A stretch of 64,000 nucleotides of DNA from Loktanella salsilacus (GTDB lineage: Bacteria; Pseudomonadota; Alphaproteobacteria; Rhodobacterales; Rhodobacteraceae), in NCBI RefSeq assembly GCF_900114485.1, contig NZ_FOTF01000012.1, positions 1 through 64,000 on the forward strand, in the 5' to 3' direction. The position numbers were made by a program, and so were the translations under genes. Below, one piece after another: positions 23,929-31,612 of the stretch (its first letter is position 1; each line of letters starts with the position of its first letter). The notes under the pieces are model-generated. The model was not told the DNA's origin, made no database searches, and worked only from the letters and a program-made list of their open reading frames with translations.

Positions 23929-25191
23929 ATGAGCTTTATCCTCAGCGCCGAGGCGCGCCGTGATCCGGCGGCGCTGCCGTATTATGAATTCGTCGCGATG
24001 ATTGCGCTGCTGATGGCCCTAAATGCCGCCGCGATCGACGTTTATATTCCGGCCTTGCAGGACATCGGCTCTGCCCTTGGGGTCGTGGATGAAAACAAAC
24101 GGCAGTTTGTGATCACGGCCTATATCATCGGGTTTGGCGGTGCGCAGATCATCTATGGCCCGCTGTCGGACCGTTTTGGTCGTCGGTCCGTGCTGTTTGC
24201 CGGGCTTAGCATCTATTTGCTGGGCGCTATCGCCGCAATCTTTGTCCCCACGTTCGAGGCATTGTTGTTCACCCGCTTGGTGCAGGGCATCGGGGCCGCC
24301 GCGACCCGCGTCATCGCCACATCCGTGGTGCGTGACCGCTATCACGGCCCGCAGATGGCTAGCGTTATGTCATTGGTGATGATGGTCTTTATGGTCATGC
24401 CAGTGTTCGCGCCCAACATCGGATCGGCTGTGCTGGTCTTTGGCACGTGGCGTGAATTGTCGGCCTTTATGTTCCTGTTCGGATTGGCTGCGCTGATCTG
24501 GGCTTGGGCGCGTCTGCCTGAAACGCTGGACCCGGCCAACCGCCGCCCCCTGCGGATCAAGCCCGTGGCCGAGGCGTTTCGCATCGTCCTGACCAACCGC
24601 ATCGCCTTCTGCTACACTCTTGCGATGGCGTCATTTTTCGGCGCTTTGTTTGCCTTTATCAGCCAAGCAGAGCAGGTCTATACCGGCATTTATAACATCG
24701 GCCCGCACTTCACGATCTACTTTTCGATGGTCGCGGTGTTCATGGCGGCGTCGTCCTTTGCAAACTCGCGGCTGGTGTCACGCTTTGGCATCAAAAAGCT
24801 GTCCCACGGCGCGCTGCTGGGCTTTATTGCCGTGGCCGGGCTGCATCTGGGGCTGGCGATGGCCTATGGCGGCGCGACCCCTTTCCCGCTGTTCCTGACG
24901 CTGTTCGTCATCATGATGTGCTTTTTCGGCTTCGTGCCGACGAACTTTAACGCCATGGCGATGGAGCCGCTGGGCCGGGTCGCGGGCGTCGCGTCATCGG
25001 TGCTGGGTTCGGCGCAGACCTTGGGCGGCGGCTTGCTGGGCGGGTTCATCGGCTATTTGTACAACGGCACGTTAATCCCGCTGCTGTCGGGCTTTTTGGG
25101 GCTGGCCTGCCTGTCGCTGATCTGCGTGCTGGTGGCCGAAAAAGGTCGCCTGTTCGGTGCCGCGCCGCGCGCCGTGATTACAAAACCCTAA
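23929..25191 (+). CDS. MFS multidrug exporter, Bcr/CflA family
   Basis: 420 residues with twelve predicted membrane segments. Motif A appears as GPLSDRFGRRSVLF after the second segment, and NAAAIDVYIPALQDI in the first is typical of the Bcr/CflA drug:proton antiporters (bicyclomycin, chloramphenicol). The start at the ATG of MSFILSAEARRD is favoured, with CGGA eight bases upstream; the frame extends further only through a TTG. It stands alone, convergent with a TetR regulator gene across a terminator. That TetR is more likely tied to the operon on its other side. Confidence 0.85.
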   Translation: MSFILSAEARRDPAALPYYEFVAMIALLMALNAAAIDVYIPALQDIGSALGVVDENKRQFVITAYIIGFGGAQIIYGPLSDRFGRRSVLFAGLSIYLLGAIAAIFVPTFEALLFTRLVQGIGAAATRVIATSVVRDRYHGPQMASVMSLVMMVFMVMPVFAPNIGSAVLVFGTWRELSAFMFLFGLAALIWAWARLPETLDPANRRPLRIKPVAEAFRIVLTNRIAFCYTLAMASFFGALFAFISQAEQVYTGIYNIGPHFTIYFSMVAVFMAASSFANSRLVSRFGIKKLSHGALLGFIAVAGLHLGLAMAYGGATPFPLFLTLFVIMMCFFGFVPTNFNAMAMEPLGRVAGVASSVLGSAQTLGGGLLGGFIGYLYNGTLIPLLSGFLGLACLSLICVLVAEKGRLFGAAPRAVITKP

Positions 25192-25202
25192 TCACCCGCA
25201 AT

Positions 25203-25226
25203 GCGCAGGCCAGCATCGGCCTGCGC
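25203..25226. terminator. Bidirectional terminator between convergent genes
   Basis: A 9-bp perfect stem GCGCAGGCC/GGCCTGCGC with loop AGCATC, between the exporter gene and the tetR gene, which converge here. Confidence 0.65.
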
Positions 25227-25232
25227 GGACCG

Positions 25233-25847
25233 TTACACTGCAATCAGGCGAAACACCGGCGCGCTTTGCGCGTGCACCGCGTCGCGCACCTGCGCCGCCG
25301 TCAGCGTATCGCTGCGGATATAGGCCAAGAAGTTCATGTTCACATTGTTGAACAGCAAGGCCCCAATCGGGCCTGCGTCAACCTCTGGCCGGATATGCCC
25401 TGCGGCCTGCATCTGTCTGATAAAGCTGCAAACCTGATCCGACAGGCGGTCATCTAGGGCCACATACTTACGGCAAAACTCTGACTGCGGGTCCAGCATG
25501 GTTTGCGACACGGCGATGCGCCACATCTGCCGCGACGTGCTGGTAAAGGAATAGGTCCAATACACTTGGCTCAGCGCGTCAAAACCGCTGGCGGCATCCG
25601 CATGCGGCTGCGCGATGCAGCGGTCGGCCTGCGCGATGACCTTTTCCGTTTCCTCGGTCACGCTGGACAACAGAATGTCAGCCTTGGACCGGAAATAGTT
25701 GTAGAATGTCGCGACCGACAGCTCTGCTGCGGCGGCGACGTCTTCGATCCGCGTCTCTTCATAGCCGGTTTGTTGAAACATCCGGCAGGCCTCGGTGATG
25801 ATCCGCTGGCTGGTTGCTTCTTTTTTACGCGCCCGAAGTCCGCTCAT
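25233..25847 (-). CDS. TetR-family transcriptional regulator
   Basis: 204 residues. The N-terminal TetR helix-turn-helix is clear (RIEDVAAAAELSVATFYNYFRSKADILLS). The C-terminal ligand-binding part is not assigned to a subfamily. The start is the ATG of MSGLRARKKEATSQ; its ribosome site is weak, and an upstream in-frame codon would overlap the promoter. It is divergent from the ABC transporter/hydrolase operon, and the gap contains a perfect 13-base palindrome, the likely operator for both sides. The ligand may be the imported guanidino or polyamine compound. Confidence 0.88.
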   Translation of the reverse strand: MSGLRARKKEATSQRIITEACRMFQQTGYEETRIEDVAAAAELSVATFYNYFRSKADILLSSVTEETEKVIAQADRCIAQPHADAASGFDALSQVYWTYSFTSTSRQMWRIAVSQTMLDPQSEFCRKYVALDDRLSDQVCSFIRQMQAAGHIRPEVDAGPIGALLFNNVNMNFLAYIRSDTLTAAQVRDAVHAQSAPVFRLIAV

Positions 25848-25867
25848 AACGTGCCGTTCTATTTTTC

Positions 25868-25880
25868 TGTAGTGACTACA
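25868..25880. promoter_or_regulatory. TetR operator candidate TGTAGT-G-ACTACA
   Basis: A perfect 6-1-6 palindrome midway in the 108-base gap between the divergent tetR gene and the ABC operon. TTGATTGACTTCAAG follows it on the plus strand, TTGACT being a possible -35. Confidence 0.7.
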
Positions 25881-25955
25881 ATTATTGATTGACTTCAAGT
25901 TAAGGCCAACACAACCATGATTGCAACAACAAGCGACACCCATGGGAGAGTGAAG

Positions 25956-27011
25956 ATGAAAAAGACTGCCACAACCGCAATGGCCGCTTCTGGTGCGATG
26001 CTACTTTTAGCCAGCGCCGCGCAGGCCGAGGGCGAAATCAACGCGCTGGTCTGGTGCGATCACACCGACCCTGCCCTGCTGGAACCGTTCGAGCAGGCCC
26101 ACGACGTGAAGGTCAACGTCAAGGAATATGAGGGCACGGCCGCGGGACTTGCGATCCTTGACCAGTCCCGCCCCGGCGATTGGGACGTCATGGTCATCGA
26201 CACCGTCGATGTGGGCCGCGCCGTGGATCAGGGCCTGCTGGCCGCCCTGCCGGACGACATGGGCACGGGCGATTTCTTTCCAGAGCTGGTGATGGCCGAC
26301 AGCAATGGCCGCGATGGCACCACCTATGCGGTGACGGAAAAGTTCGGTTACAACACCATCGCCTATGACAAAACCAAGGTCGATCCCGCCGATATGGACG
26401 ACCTGAGCATCCTGTGGTCGGACAAATATGCAGGCCGCATCGCGGTTTATGACTACTACCTGCCCGTGCTGGGCCTGATCGGTCTGGAACAGGGCACCGC
26501 CACCGCCGACCTGACCGCAGACAGTGTCGAGGCGCTGCGCGACCGCGCCTATGCGCTAAAGGCCAACGCGCGCCAAGTCAGCGACGTGGTCGCCAGCCAG
26601 ACCGCCCTTGCCACCGGCGAAGTCGACATCCTGATCGGCGGCGGCGAATGGGTAACAGCGGTGCTGAGCGCCGAAAACCCCGCGCTGGACTGGACCGTGC
26701 CAAGCCAAGGCGCGCTGCGCTGGTCCCAGTCGATCGCGGTGCTAGAGGATTCCGAAAACAAGGACATGGCGACCGAATTCGTCAAATATATCGTCAGCCC
26801 CGAAGGTCAGGCGCGCTTGGCGACGTCCTCGTGCTATTGGGGGATGCCTGCGAACCGCGCGGCTGGCGACGTGCTGACGGATGATCAAAAGGCCGCTTTG
26901 CGCTGGGACGATCAGGACGCCTATCTGGCGAATTCGCAGCTGTATCCGGTGCCGGATGCGGACCTGGATCTGGCGATGCAGGACCTGTGGACGGACATGT
27001 TGCAGCAGTAA
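25956..27011 (+). CDS. ABC transporter periplasmic binding protein, spermidine/putrescine (PotD) type
   Basis: 351 residues with a signal peptide ending AQA (residue 24). The fold is that of PotD/PotF-type proteins: INALVWCDHTDPALLEPFEQAHDVKVNVKEYEG at the start, TYAVTEKFGYNTIAYDKTKV, and FVKYIVSPEGQARLAT near the end. The ATG follows GGGAGAG. Ligands of the family are small cationic compounds. Because the operon ends with a ureohydrolase, a guanidino compound such as 4-guanidinobutyrate or agmatine is a reasonable guess. A 14-base tandem repeat and a hairpin separate it from the permease genes. Confidence 0.85.
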   Translation: MKKTATTAMAASGAMLLLASAAQAEGEINALVWCDHTDPALLEPFEQAHDVKVNVKEYEGTAAGLAILDQSRPGDWDVMVIDTVDVGRAVDQGLLAALPDDMGTGDFFPELVMADSNGRDGTTYAVTEKFGYNTIAYDKTKVDPADMDDLSILWSDKYAGRIAVYDYYLPVLGLIGLEQGTATADLTADSVEALRDRAYALKANARQVSDVVASQTALATGEVDILIGGGEWVTAVLSAENPALDWTVPSQGALRWSQSIAVLEDSENKDMATEFVKYIVSPEGQARLATSSCYWGMPANRAAGDVLTDDQKAALRWDDQDAYLANSQLYPVPDADLDLAMQDLWTDMLQQ

Positions 27012-27014
27012 CCG

Positions 27015-27056
27015 CCCCAGCCCATTGACCCCAGCCCATCGACCCCGGCCCATTGG
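27015..27056 (+). repeat. Three tandem 14-base repeats, CCCC(A/G)GCCCATTG(A/G)
   Basis: Copies at 27015-27028, 27029-27042 and 27043-27056 differ from one another at one to three positions. They start 3 bases after the binding-protein stop codon and run straight into the hairpin that follows. They look like recent slippage products; a function is not apparent. Confidence 0.85.
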
Positions 27057-27077
27057 CCCCGGCGCACTTCGCCGGGG
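27057..27077 (+). terminator. Intercistronic hairpin CCCCGGCG-CACTT-CGCCGGGG
   Basis: A perfect 8-bp all-GC stem between the binding-protein and first permease genes. Its first four bases continue the tandem repeat series. It probably stabilises the upstream message or attenuates the downstream one, a common layout where the binding protein is needed in excess. Confidence 0.7.
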
Positions 27078-27100
27078 TCACCCCTGACAGGACCAATTCC

Positions 27101-27958
27101 ATGAGCCGTATTGAGCGCGCCGAGCAGCGCACTGCCCTGACATTTGTCGCCCCGGCCTTGCTGTGGACGCTGGCGTTTTTCCTTGTGCCCTTTGCCGCGA
27201 TGGTCCTGCTCAGCCTCGCGCATCTGGAAGGCCGAGAGGTCGTGCAGGCCTATGACCTTGGCAACTACGTCAAGATTTTCACCGACCCGTCGCTGCTCAA
27301 GGGGATCTTCGTCTCGCTTGAAATCACCATGACCGTCACAGTGATTTCCGTGCTGCTGGCTTGGCCGCTGGCATGGATCATCGCAACGCAAGTGCCGCCC
27401 AAGTATCAGCGGTTGGCGATCATGCTGGCGGTGCTGCCGTTCTGGACGTCCTACGTTGTGCGGTCTTACGCTTGGGCGCTGGTGCTGGGGCAGAATGGTG
27501 TGCTGATGCAGGGGATGATCGGGATCGGGCTGCTGGATGCGCCCATTCAGATCATGGCGACACGCACCGCGACAATCATCGGTTTCGTGCATTTCTTTGT
27601 CATGCTGCTGACGCTGACGATCTACGCCAACCTGATCCAGCTGTCGCCAAACTATGCCCGCGCCGCCGCCGATCTGGGGGCCAGCGGTTGGCAGACCCTG
27701 CGGCTGGTGATCCTGCCGCTGACCCTGCCCGGCATCATGACCGGCGCGTTCCTGACCTTTGTTTTGTGCATCGGCGATTACATCACGCCGCAGATTTTGG
27801 GCGGCAATAACGAGCTTTCCATGCCCCAACTGATCATGCTGCAACTTGGGCGCAGGGGGGATTTCCCCATGGCCTCTGCCCTGTCCGTCGTGTTGATGGC
27901 GCTGGTCACGCTGGCCTATGCCGCCACCGCCCGCTGGCTGAAAATGGACCGGGTCTGA
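27101..27958 (+). CDS. ABC transporter permease, PotB type
   Basis: 285 residues with six predicted membrane segments and the inner-membrane permease loop YARAAADLGASGWQTLRLVILPLTLPGI (EAA motif), which contacts the ATPase. The start ATG is preceded by CAGGACCAATTCC. It overlaps the second permease by TGATG. It belongs to the polyamine-type importer of this operon. Confidence 0.88.
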   Translation: MSRIERAEQRTALTFVAPALLWTLAFFLVPFAAMVLLSLAHLEGREVVQAYDLGNYVKIFTDPSLLKGIFVSLEITMTVTVISVLLAWPLAWIIATQVPPKYQRLAIMLAVLPFWTSYVVRSYAWALVLGQNGVLMQGMIGIGLLDAPIQIMATRTATIIGFVHFFVMLLTLTIYANLIQLSPNYARAAADLGASGWQTLRLVILPLTLPGIMTGAFLTFVLCIGDYITPQILGGNNELSMPQLIMLQLGRRGDFPMASALSVVLMALVTLAYAATARWLKMDRV

Positions 27959-28728
27959 TGCGCGCGCTGTCATACGCTTATCTTGTGGCGATCTTTGCCT
28001 TTATCTTTTTGCCCGTCGTCGTGCTGGTGCTGTTTTCCTTCCAAGCGGGCCGCCTGCCCGTGCCGCCCTTTGATGGCCCATCGCTCAAATGGTATGCAGA
28101 GGTGCTGGCCGACCGCGGCTTGATGGAGGCGCTGCGCAATTCGCTGTTTGTGGCGCTGATCTCCTCGACCATCGCGTTGACGCTGGGGTTCCTTGCCGCG
28201 CAGGGCCTCGCCCGCGTGCACCTGCCCGGATCAGTCATCATGCGCGGCCTGCTGATCGCGCCGATGACCGTCAGCTATCTGATCATCGCACTGGGATTGC
28301 TCAGCATGTTCAACGTGATCGGCGTGCGCCCGTCGCTTTGGGCCACGGGGGTCGGCCATGTCGTCATCAACCTGCCCCTGTGCTTTGCGATCCTGTTCGC
28401 GGCGATGGGCGATCATCAGAAAAACGCCGAACGCGCCGCCCGCGATCTGGGGGCGAGCGAATTGCAGGTCGTCGCCCTTGTCACCGCGCCGATGCTGAAA
28501 CCCGCCTTGCTGGCCGCATTTTTCCTATCCGTCACCTTTAGCTGGGACGAGTTCATCATCGCGTTCCTGCTGACGCGCTTTGACGTGACCCTGCCGGTCG
28601 AGATTTGGTCGATGCTGCGATCCGGCCTGTCACCAGCGACGAATGCCATTGGGTCACTGGTGTTCCTTGTGTCCATCGCGATCCTGATCATCCTTGAATT
28701 GACCGTTTTCAGAAAGCCAAAGTCATGA
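27958..28728 (+). CDS. ABC transporter permease, PotC type
   Basis: 256 residues and six predicted membrane segments. The EAA loop is NAERAARDLGASELQVVALVTAPMLKPAL, followed by LSVTFSWDEFIIAFLLT, which is typical of PotC-like permeases. It is translationally coupled to the genes on both sides (TGATG upstream, ATGA downstream) and pairs with the preceding permease to form the channel. Confidence 0.88.
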   Translation: MRALSYAYLVAIFAFIFLPVVVLVLFSFQAGRLPVPPFDGPSLKWYAEVLADRGLMEALRNSLFVALISSTIALTLGFLAAQGLARVHLPGSVIMRGLLIAPMTVSYLIIALGLLSMFNVIGVRPSLWATGVGHVVINLPLCFAILFAAMGDHQKNAERAARDLGASELQVVALVTAPMLKPALLAAFFLSVTFSWDEFIIAFLLTRFDVTLPVEIWSMLRSGLSPATNAIGSLVFLVSIAILIILELTVFRKPKS

Positions 28729-29711
28729 CCGCAGACGTCGCATTGCAGTCCATCAGCCAGTCGTTTGGCACCTTTCAGGCGCTGGACAATATCGATCTGT
28801 CCTTTGGCGCGGGCGAATTTGTTGTGCTGCTGGGGCCGTCCGGTTGCGGCAAGTCCACGCTGCTGTTCATCCTTGGCGGCTTTTTGTCGCCCACCAGCGG
28901 CACGGTGAAAATCGGCGGCCGCGATATGGATGGCGTGGCCCCGAAAAACCGCCCCACAACGACGATGTTTCAGGACTACGCCCTGTTTCCGCACATGTCC
29001 TTGCGCGACAACGTCGGCTTTGGCCTGCGGATGAAGGGGATGGGCCGCGCCGCCCGCAATGCCAAGGCAGAGGACATGCTGGACCTTGTGGGCCTGCGCG
29101 ACAAGGCAGGCCGCAAACCGCACGAGCTGTCAGGCGGCCAGCGCCAGCGCGTCGCCCTTGCCCGCGCCTTGGCCGTCGATCCCGATGTGCTGCTGCTGGA
29201 CGAACCCCTTGGCGCGCTAGACCTGAAGCTGCGCCGCCAGATGCAAGACGAGCTCAAAGCGATCCAGCGCAAGGTCGGCACCACCTTTGTCCACGTCACC
29301 CACGACCAAGAAGAGGCGATGGCCATCGCCGACCGCATCGTCGTGATGAACCAAGGCCGAGTTGAAGACTTCGGCGCGCCAGAGGAAATTTACCTGCGGC
29401 CGAAGACGTTGTTCACGGCTAACTTTATGGGGGATATCAATCTGTTGCCGGGCGATCTTCATCCCGCCAAGCCGGGCATAGCGCATGGTGTGCGGCCAGA
29501 GAATGTCGGCCTGAAAGGCGACGTCGCCCTTGGCCCCGCGACATTGGACAGCACGGCGTTTTTCGGCACCTACCACCGCTGTCATTTCCGCAGCACGGAC
29601 GCCGCCGCCACGCCTTATGTGGCCCACCTGCCGCTGGGCGATCTGCCCGCGCCGGGGGCCACGGTGCCGCTGTTCGCGTCCCATGTCGTCGCGTTGCAGG
29701 CCGCACCATGA
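28725..29711 (+). CDS. ABC transporter ATP-binding protein, PotA type
   Basis: 328 residues. Walker A is GPSGCGKST, signature LSGGQRQR, Walker B VLLLDEPLGALD and the switch His lies in VTHDQEEAMAI. The C-terminal 90 residues form a TOBE-like regulatory domain (MGDINLLPGD...HGVRPENVGL), shorter than in PotA. It energises the PotD/B/C-like importer. Its stop overlaps the hydrolase gene by ATGA. Confidence 0.9.
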   Translation: MTADVALQSISQSFGTFQALDNIDLSFGAGEFVVLLGPSGCGKSTLLFILGGFLSPTSGTVKIGGRDMDGVAPKNRPTTTMFQDYALFPHMSLRDNVGFGLRMKGMGRAARNAKAEDMLDLVGLRDKAGRKPHELSGGQRQRVALARALAVDPDVLLLDEPLGALDLKLRRQMQDELKAIQRKVGTTFVHVTHDQEEAMAIADRIVVMNQGRVEDFGAPEEIYLRPKTLFTANFMGDINLLPGDLHPAKPGIAHGVRPENVGLKGDVALGPATLDSTAFFGTYHRCHFRSTDAAATPYVAHLPLGDLPAPGATVPLFASHVVALQAAP

Positions 29712-30448
29712 CTGCGGCCATTAAGCGGGCTAAACCACAGGACTGGTACCGCACGCGCACCTTATCCGACGGTGTGACCCATATCGACGAGCCGCATATC
29801 AAAGAGTTTTATCGCTGCAACGTCTGGCATGTACGTGGCCGCGACCGAGACATGCTGGTCGATAGCGGCATGGGCGTGCTGAGCCTGCGCGACTGGGTGC
29901 CGCTGGTCACCGAGCGCCCGCTAGATGCCGTCGCCAGTCACACCCATTTCGACCATATCGGTACGCACCACGAATTTCCCTGCCGTCTGTGCCATGCGGC
30001 AGAGGCGGATATTCTGGCCAATCCCACGCGCGAAAACACCTTTGCCGCCGACTACGTGACCGACGACATCTTTACCGCGCTGCCGCCGCAGCCCTATCAA
30101 TCCGCGACCTATACCGTGAAATCCGCCCCCGCGACGCGGATCTTGCAAGATCGCGACATCATCGACCTTGGGGATCGCCATTTCGAGGTGATCCACACCC
30201 CCGGCCACAGCCCCGGCGGGATTGCCTTGTTCGAGGCCGCGACAGGCATGCTGATCTCGGGCGATATCGTCTATGACGGGCCGCTGATCGAAAGCGATGA
30301 TCCTGCCGAGATGCAGCAATATGTCACCAGCATGAAGCGTCTGCTGGACCTGCCCGTGCAAACCGTCCACGGCGGCCATTTTCCGTCCTATGACGGCGCA
30401 CGCCACCGCGACATCATCACGAACTGGCTGCGCGCCAAAGGCGCCTGA
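29708..30448 (+). CDS. Metallo-beta-lactamase-fold hydrolase
   Basis: 246 residues with a complete di-metal site: SHTHFDHIG (His78, His80, Asp82, His83), HTPGHSPGG (His167), SGDIVYDG (Asp186) and GGHFPSYD (His224). The nearest families are glyoxalase II-like and related thioester/lactone hydrolases; the substrate is unknown. Its coupling to the ABC operon upstream, and the ureohydrolase 24 bases downstream, suggest a step in breakdown of the imported compound, for example hydrolysis of a cyclic or conjugated intermediate. That is inference. Confidence 0.85.
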   Translation: MTAAIKRAKPQDWYRTRTLSDGVTHIDEPHIKEFYRCNVWHVRGRDRDMLVDSGMGVLSLRDWVPLVTERPLDAVASHTHFDHIGTHHEFPCRLCHAAEADILANPTRENTFAADYVTDDIFTALPPQPYQSATYTVKSAPATRILQDRDIIDLGDRHFEVIHTPGHSPGGIALFEAATGMLISGDIVYDGPLIESDDPAEMQQYVTSMKRLLDLPVQTVHGGHFPSYDGARHRDIITNWLRAKGA

Positions 30449-30472
30449 CCCCACCTAAAACCGGAGCATACC

Positions 30473-31450
30473 ATGACCCAGAACAACCAGCCGCTTGGCG
30501 GCAACACCATGCCCCGCTTTGGCGGGCCTGCCACGATGATGCGCCTGCCAAGCCAAGACACCGCCGCAGGGCTGGACGTCTGCTTTGTCGGGGTGCCGAT
30601 GGATATTGGCACGTCGAACCGCCCCGGCACACGGCTTGGGCCGCGGCAAATCCGCGATGAAAGCCGGATGCTGCGCCCCTATAACATGGCGACGGGGGCC
30701 GCGCCGTTTGACAGCTTGCGGGTGGCCGATCTTGGCGATGTGCCGATCAATACCTTTGATCTGAAAAAATCCGTGCAGATCATCGAGGATCATTACCACG
30801 CGATCCTGAAACACGACGTCATCCCCCTGACCCTTGGCGGCGATCACACGCTGTCTTGGCCGATCCTAAAGGCGATCAAGGCGAAACACGGCCCCGTCGC
30901 GCTGATCCATATCGACGCCCACGCCGACACAAACGAGAATATGTTCGGAGAAGAGGTCGCCCACGGCTGCCCCTTTCGCCGCGCCCATGAAGACGGCTGC
31001 CTGATCAACGACAAGGTATTCCAGATCGGTTTGCGCGGCACCGGCTATGCCCCCGCTGATTTCGACTGGGGACGAGAGCGCGGCTGGAAGGTTATCCCAG
31101 CAGAGGCGTGCTGGCACAAATCCCTCTCGCCTTTGATGGACAAGATCCGTGCGATGATTGGCGACACGCCGGTCTATCTGACCTTTGATATCGACAGCCT
31201 TGATCCTGCCTATGCCCCCGGCACCGGCACGGCGGAAATCGGCGGGCTGACGATGGCGCAGGGCATGGAAATCGTGCGCGGCTGCGCGGGCCTGAACATC
31301 GTGGGTGCCGATCTGGTCGAGGTGTCGCCCCCCTACGATATGCCCGGGAACACCGCCGTTGCGGGCGCGGGGCTGCTGTTTGAAATGCTGTGCGCCCTGC
31401 CCGGCGTGCCGCGCGGCGGCGCTGCGCCAAGGTCCGATATTGCGTTTTAA
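30473..31450 (+). CDS. speB: Agmatinase-family ureohydrolase (agmatinase or guanidinobutyrase-like)
   Basis: 325 residues with the complete arginase-fold dinuclear metal site: GGDHT (His125), DAHAD (Asp148, His150, Asp152) and DIDSLDP (Asp239, Asp241). The enzyme releases urea from a guanidino compound. The N-terminus (QPLGGNTMPRFGG, TMMRLP) and the RLGPRQIRDESRMLRPYNMATGAAPFDSL block resemble my recollection of guanidinobutyrase/guanidinopropionase proteins more than classical agmatinase, so 4-guanidinobutyrate is as likely a substrate as agmatine; the symbol is given at family level. It is last in the operon that imports a cationic compound. Confidence 0.85.
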   Translation: MTQNNQPLGGNTMPRFGGPATMMRLPSQDTAAGLDVCFVGVPMDIGTSNRPGTRLGPRQIRDESRMLRPYNMATGAAPFDSLRVADLGDVPINTFDLKKSVQIIEDHYHAILKHDVIPLTLGGDHTLSWPILKAIKAKHGPVALIHIDAHADTNENMFGEEVAHGCPFRRAHEDGCLINDKVFQIGLRGTGYAPADFDWGRERGWKVIPAEACWHKSLSPLMDKIRAMIGDTPVYLTFDIDSLDPAYAPGTGTAEIGGLTMAQGMEIVRGCAGLNIVGADLVEVSPPYDMPGNTAVAGAGLLFEMLCALPGVPRGGAAPRSDIAF

Positions 31451-31488
31451 GCGCGGTAGGGGCTGCTTTGCGGTTTCACTAAACCTAT

Positions 31489-31502
31489 CTGATTAAGATC
31501 AA
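31489..31502 (+). promoter_or_regulatory. FNR/FnrL-type box CTGAT-TAAG-ATCAA upstream of the cbpA-like gene
   Basis: Matches TTGAT-N4-ATCAA at 9 of 10 conserved positions. TAAGCT at 31525-31530 sits where a -10 would place the start near 31537, putting the box centre at about -41.5, the class II activator position; this -10 is weak (3 of 6). The leader between here and the TTG start also has CCTGCC..GGCAGG arms (31561-31588). Confidence 0.6.
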
Positions 31503-31612
31503 TGTAAGCGCGGCACAGGCGTGCTAAGCTACAAGCATAAATTGCAAGATCACAGTCGCCTGCCCCGCGCTGAACAGTCCGTGGCAGGCGACATCAGAAA
31601 AGGAACAGCCCC

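Noticed and set aside
25191-25233. TetR as the regulator of the Bcr/CflA exporter
   Set aside because: The two genes converge across a terminator. The operator-like palindrome lies on the other side, facing the ABC operon, so control of the exporter is unsupported.
27015-27077. Possible CRISPR-like array
   Set aside because: Units are 14 bases, contiguous and without spacers, so this is a short tandem repeat.
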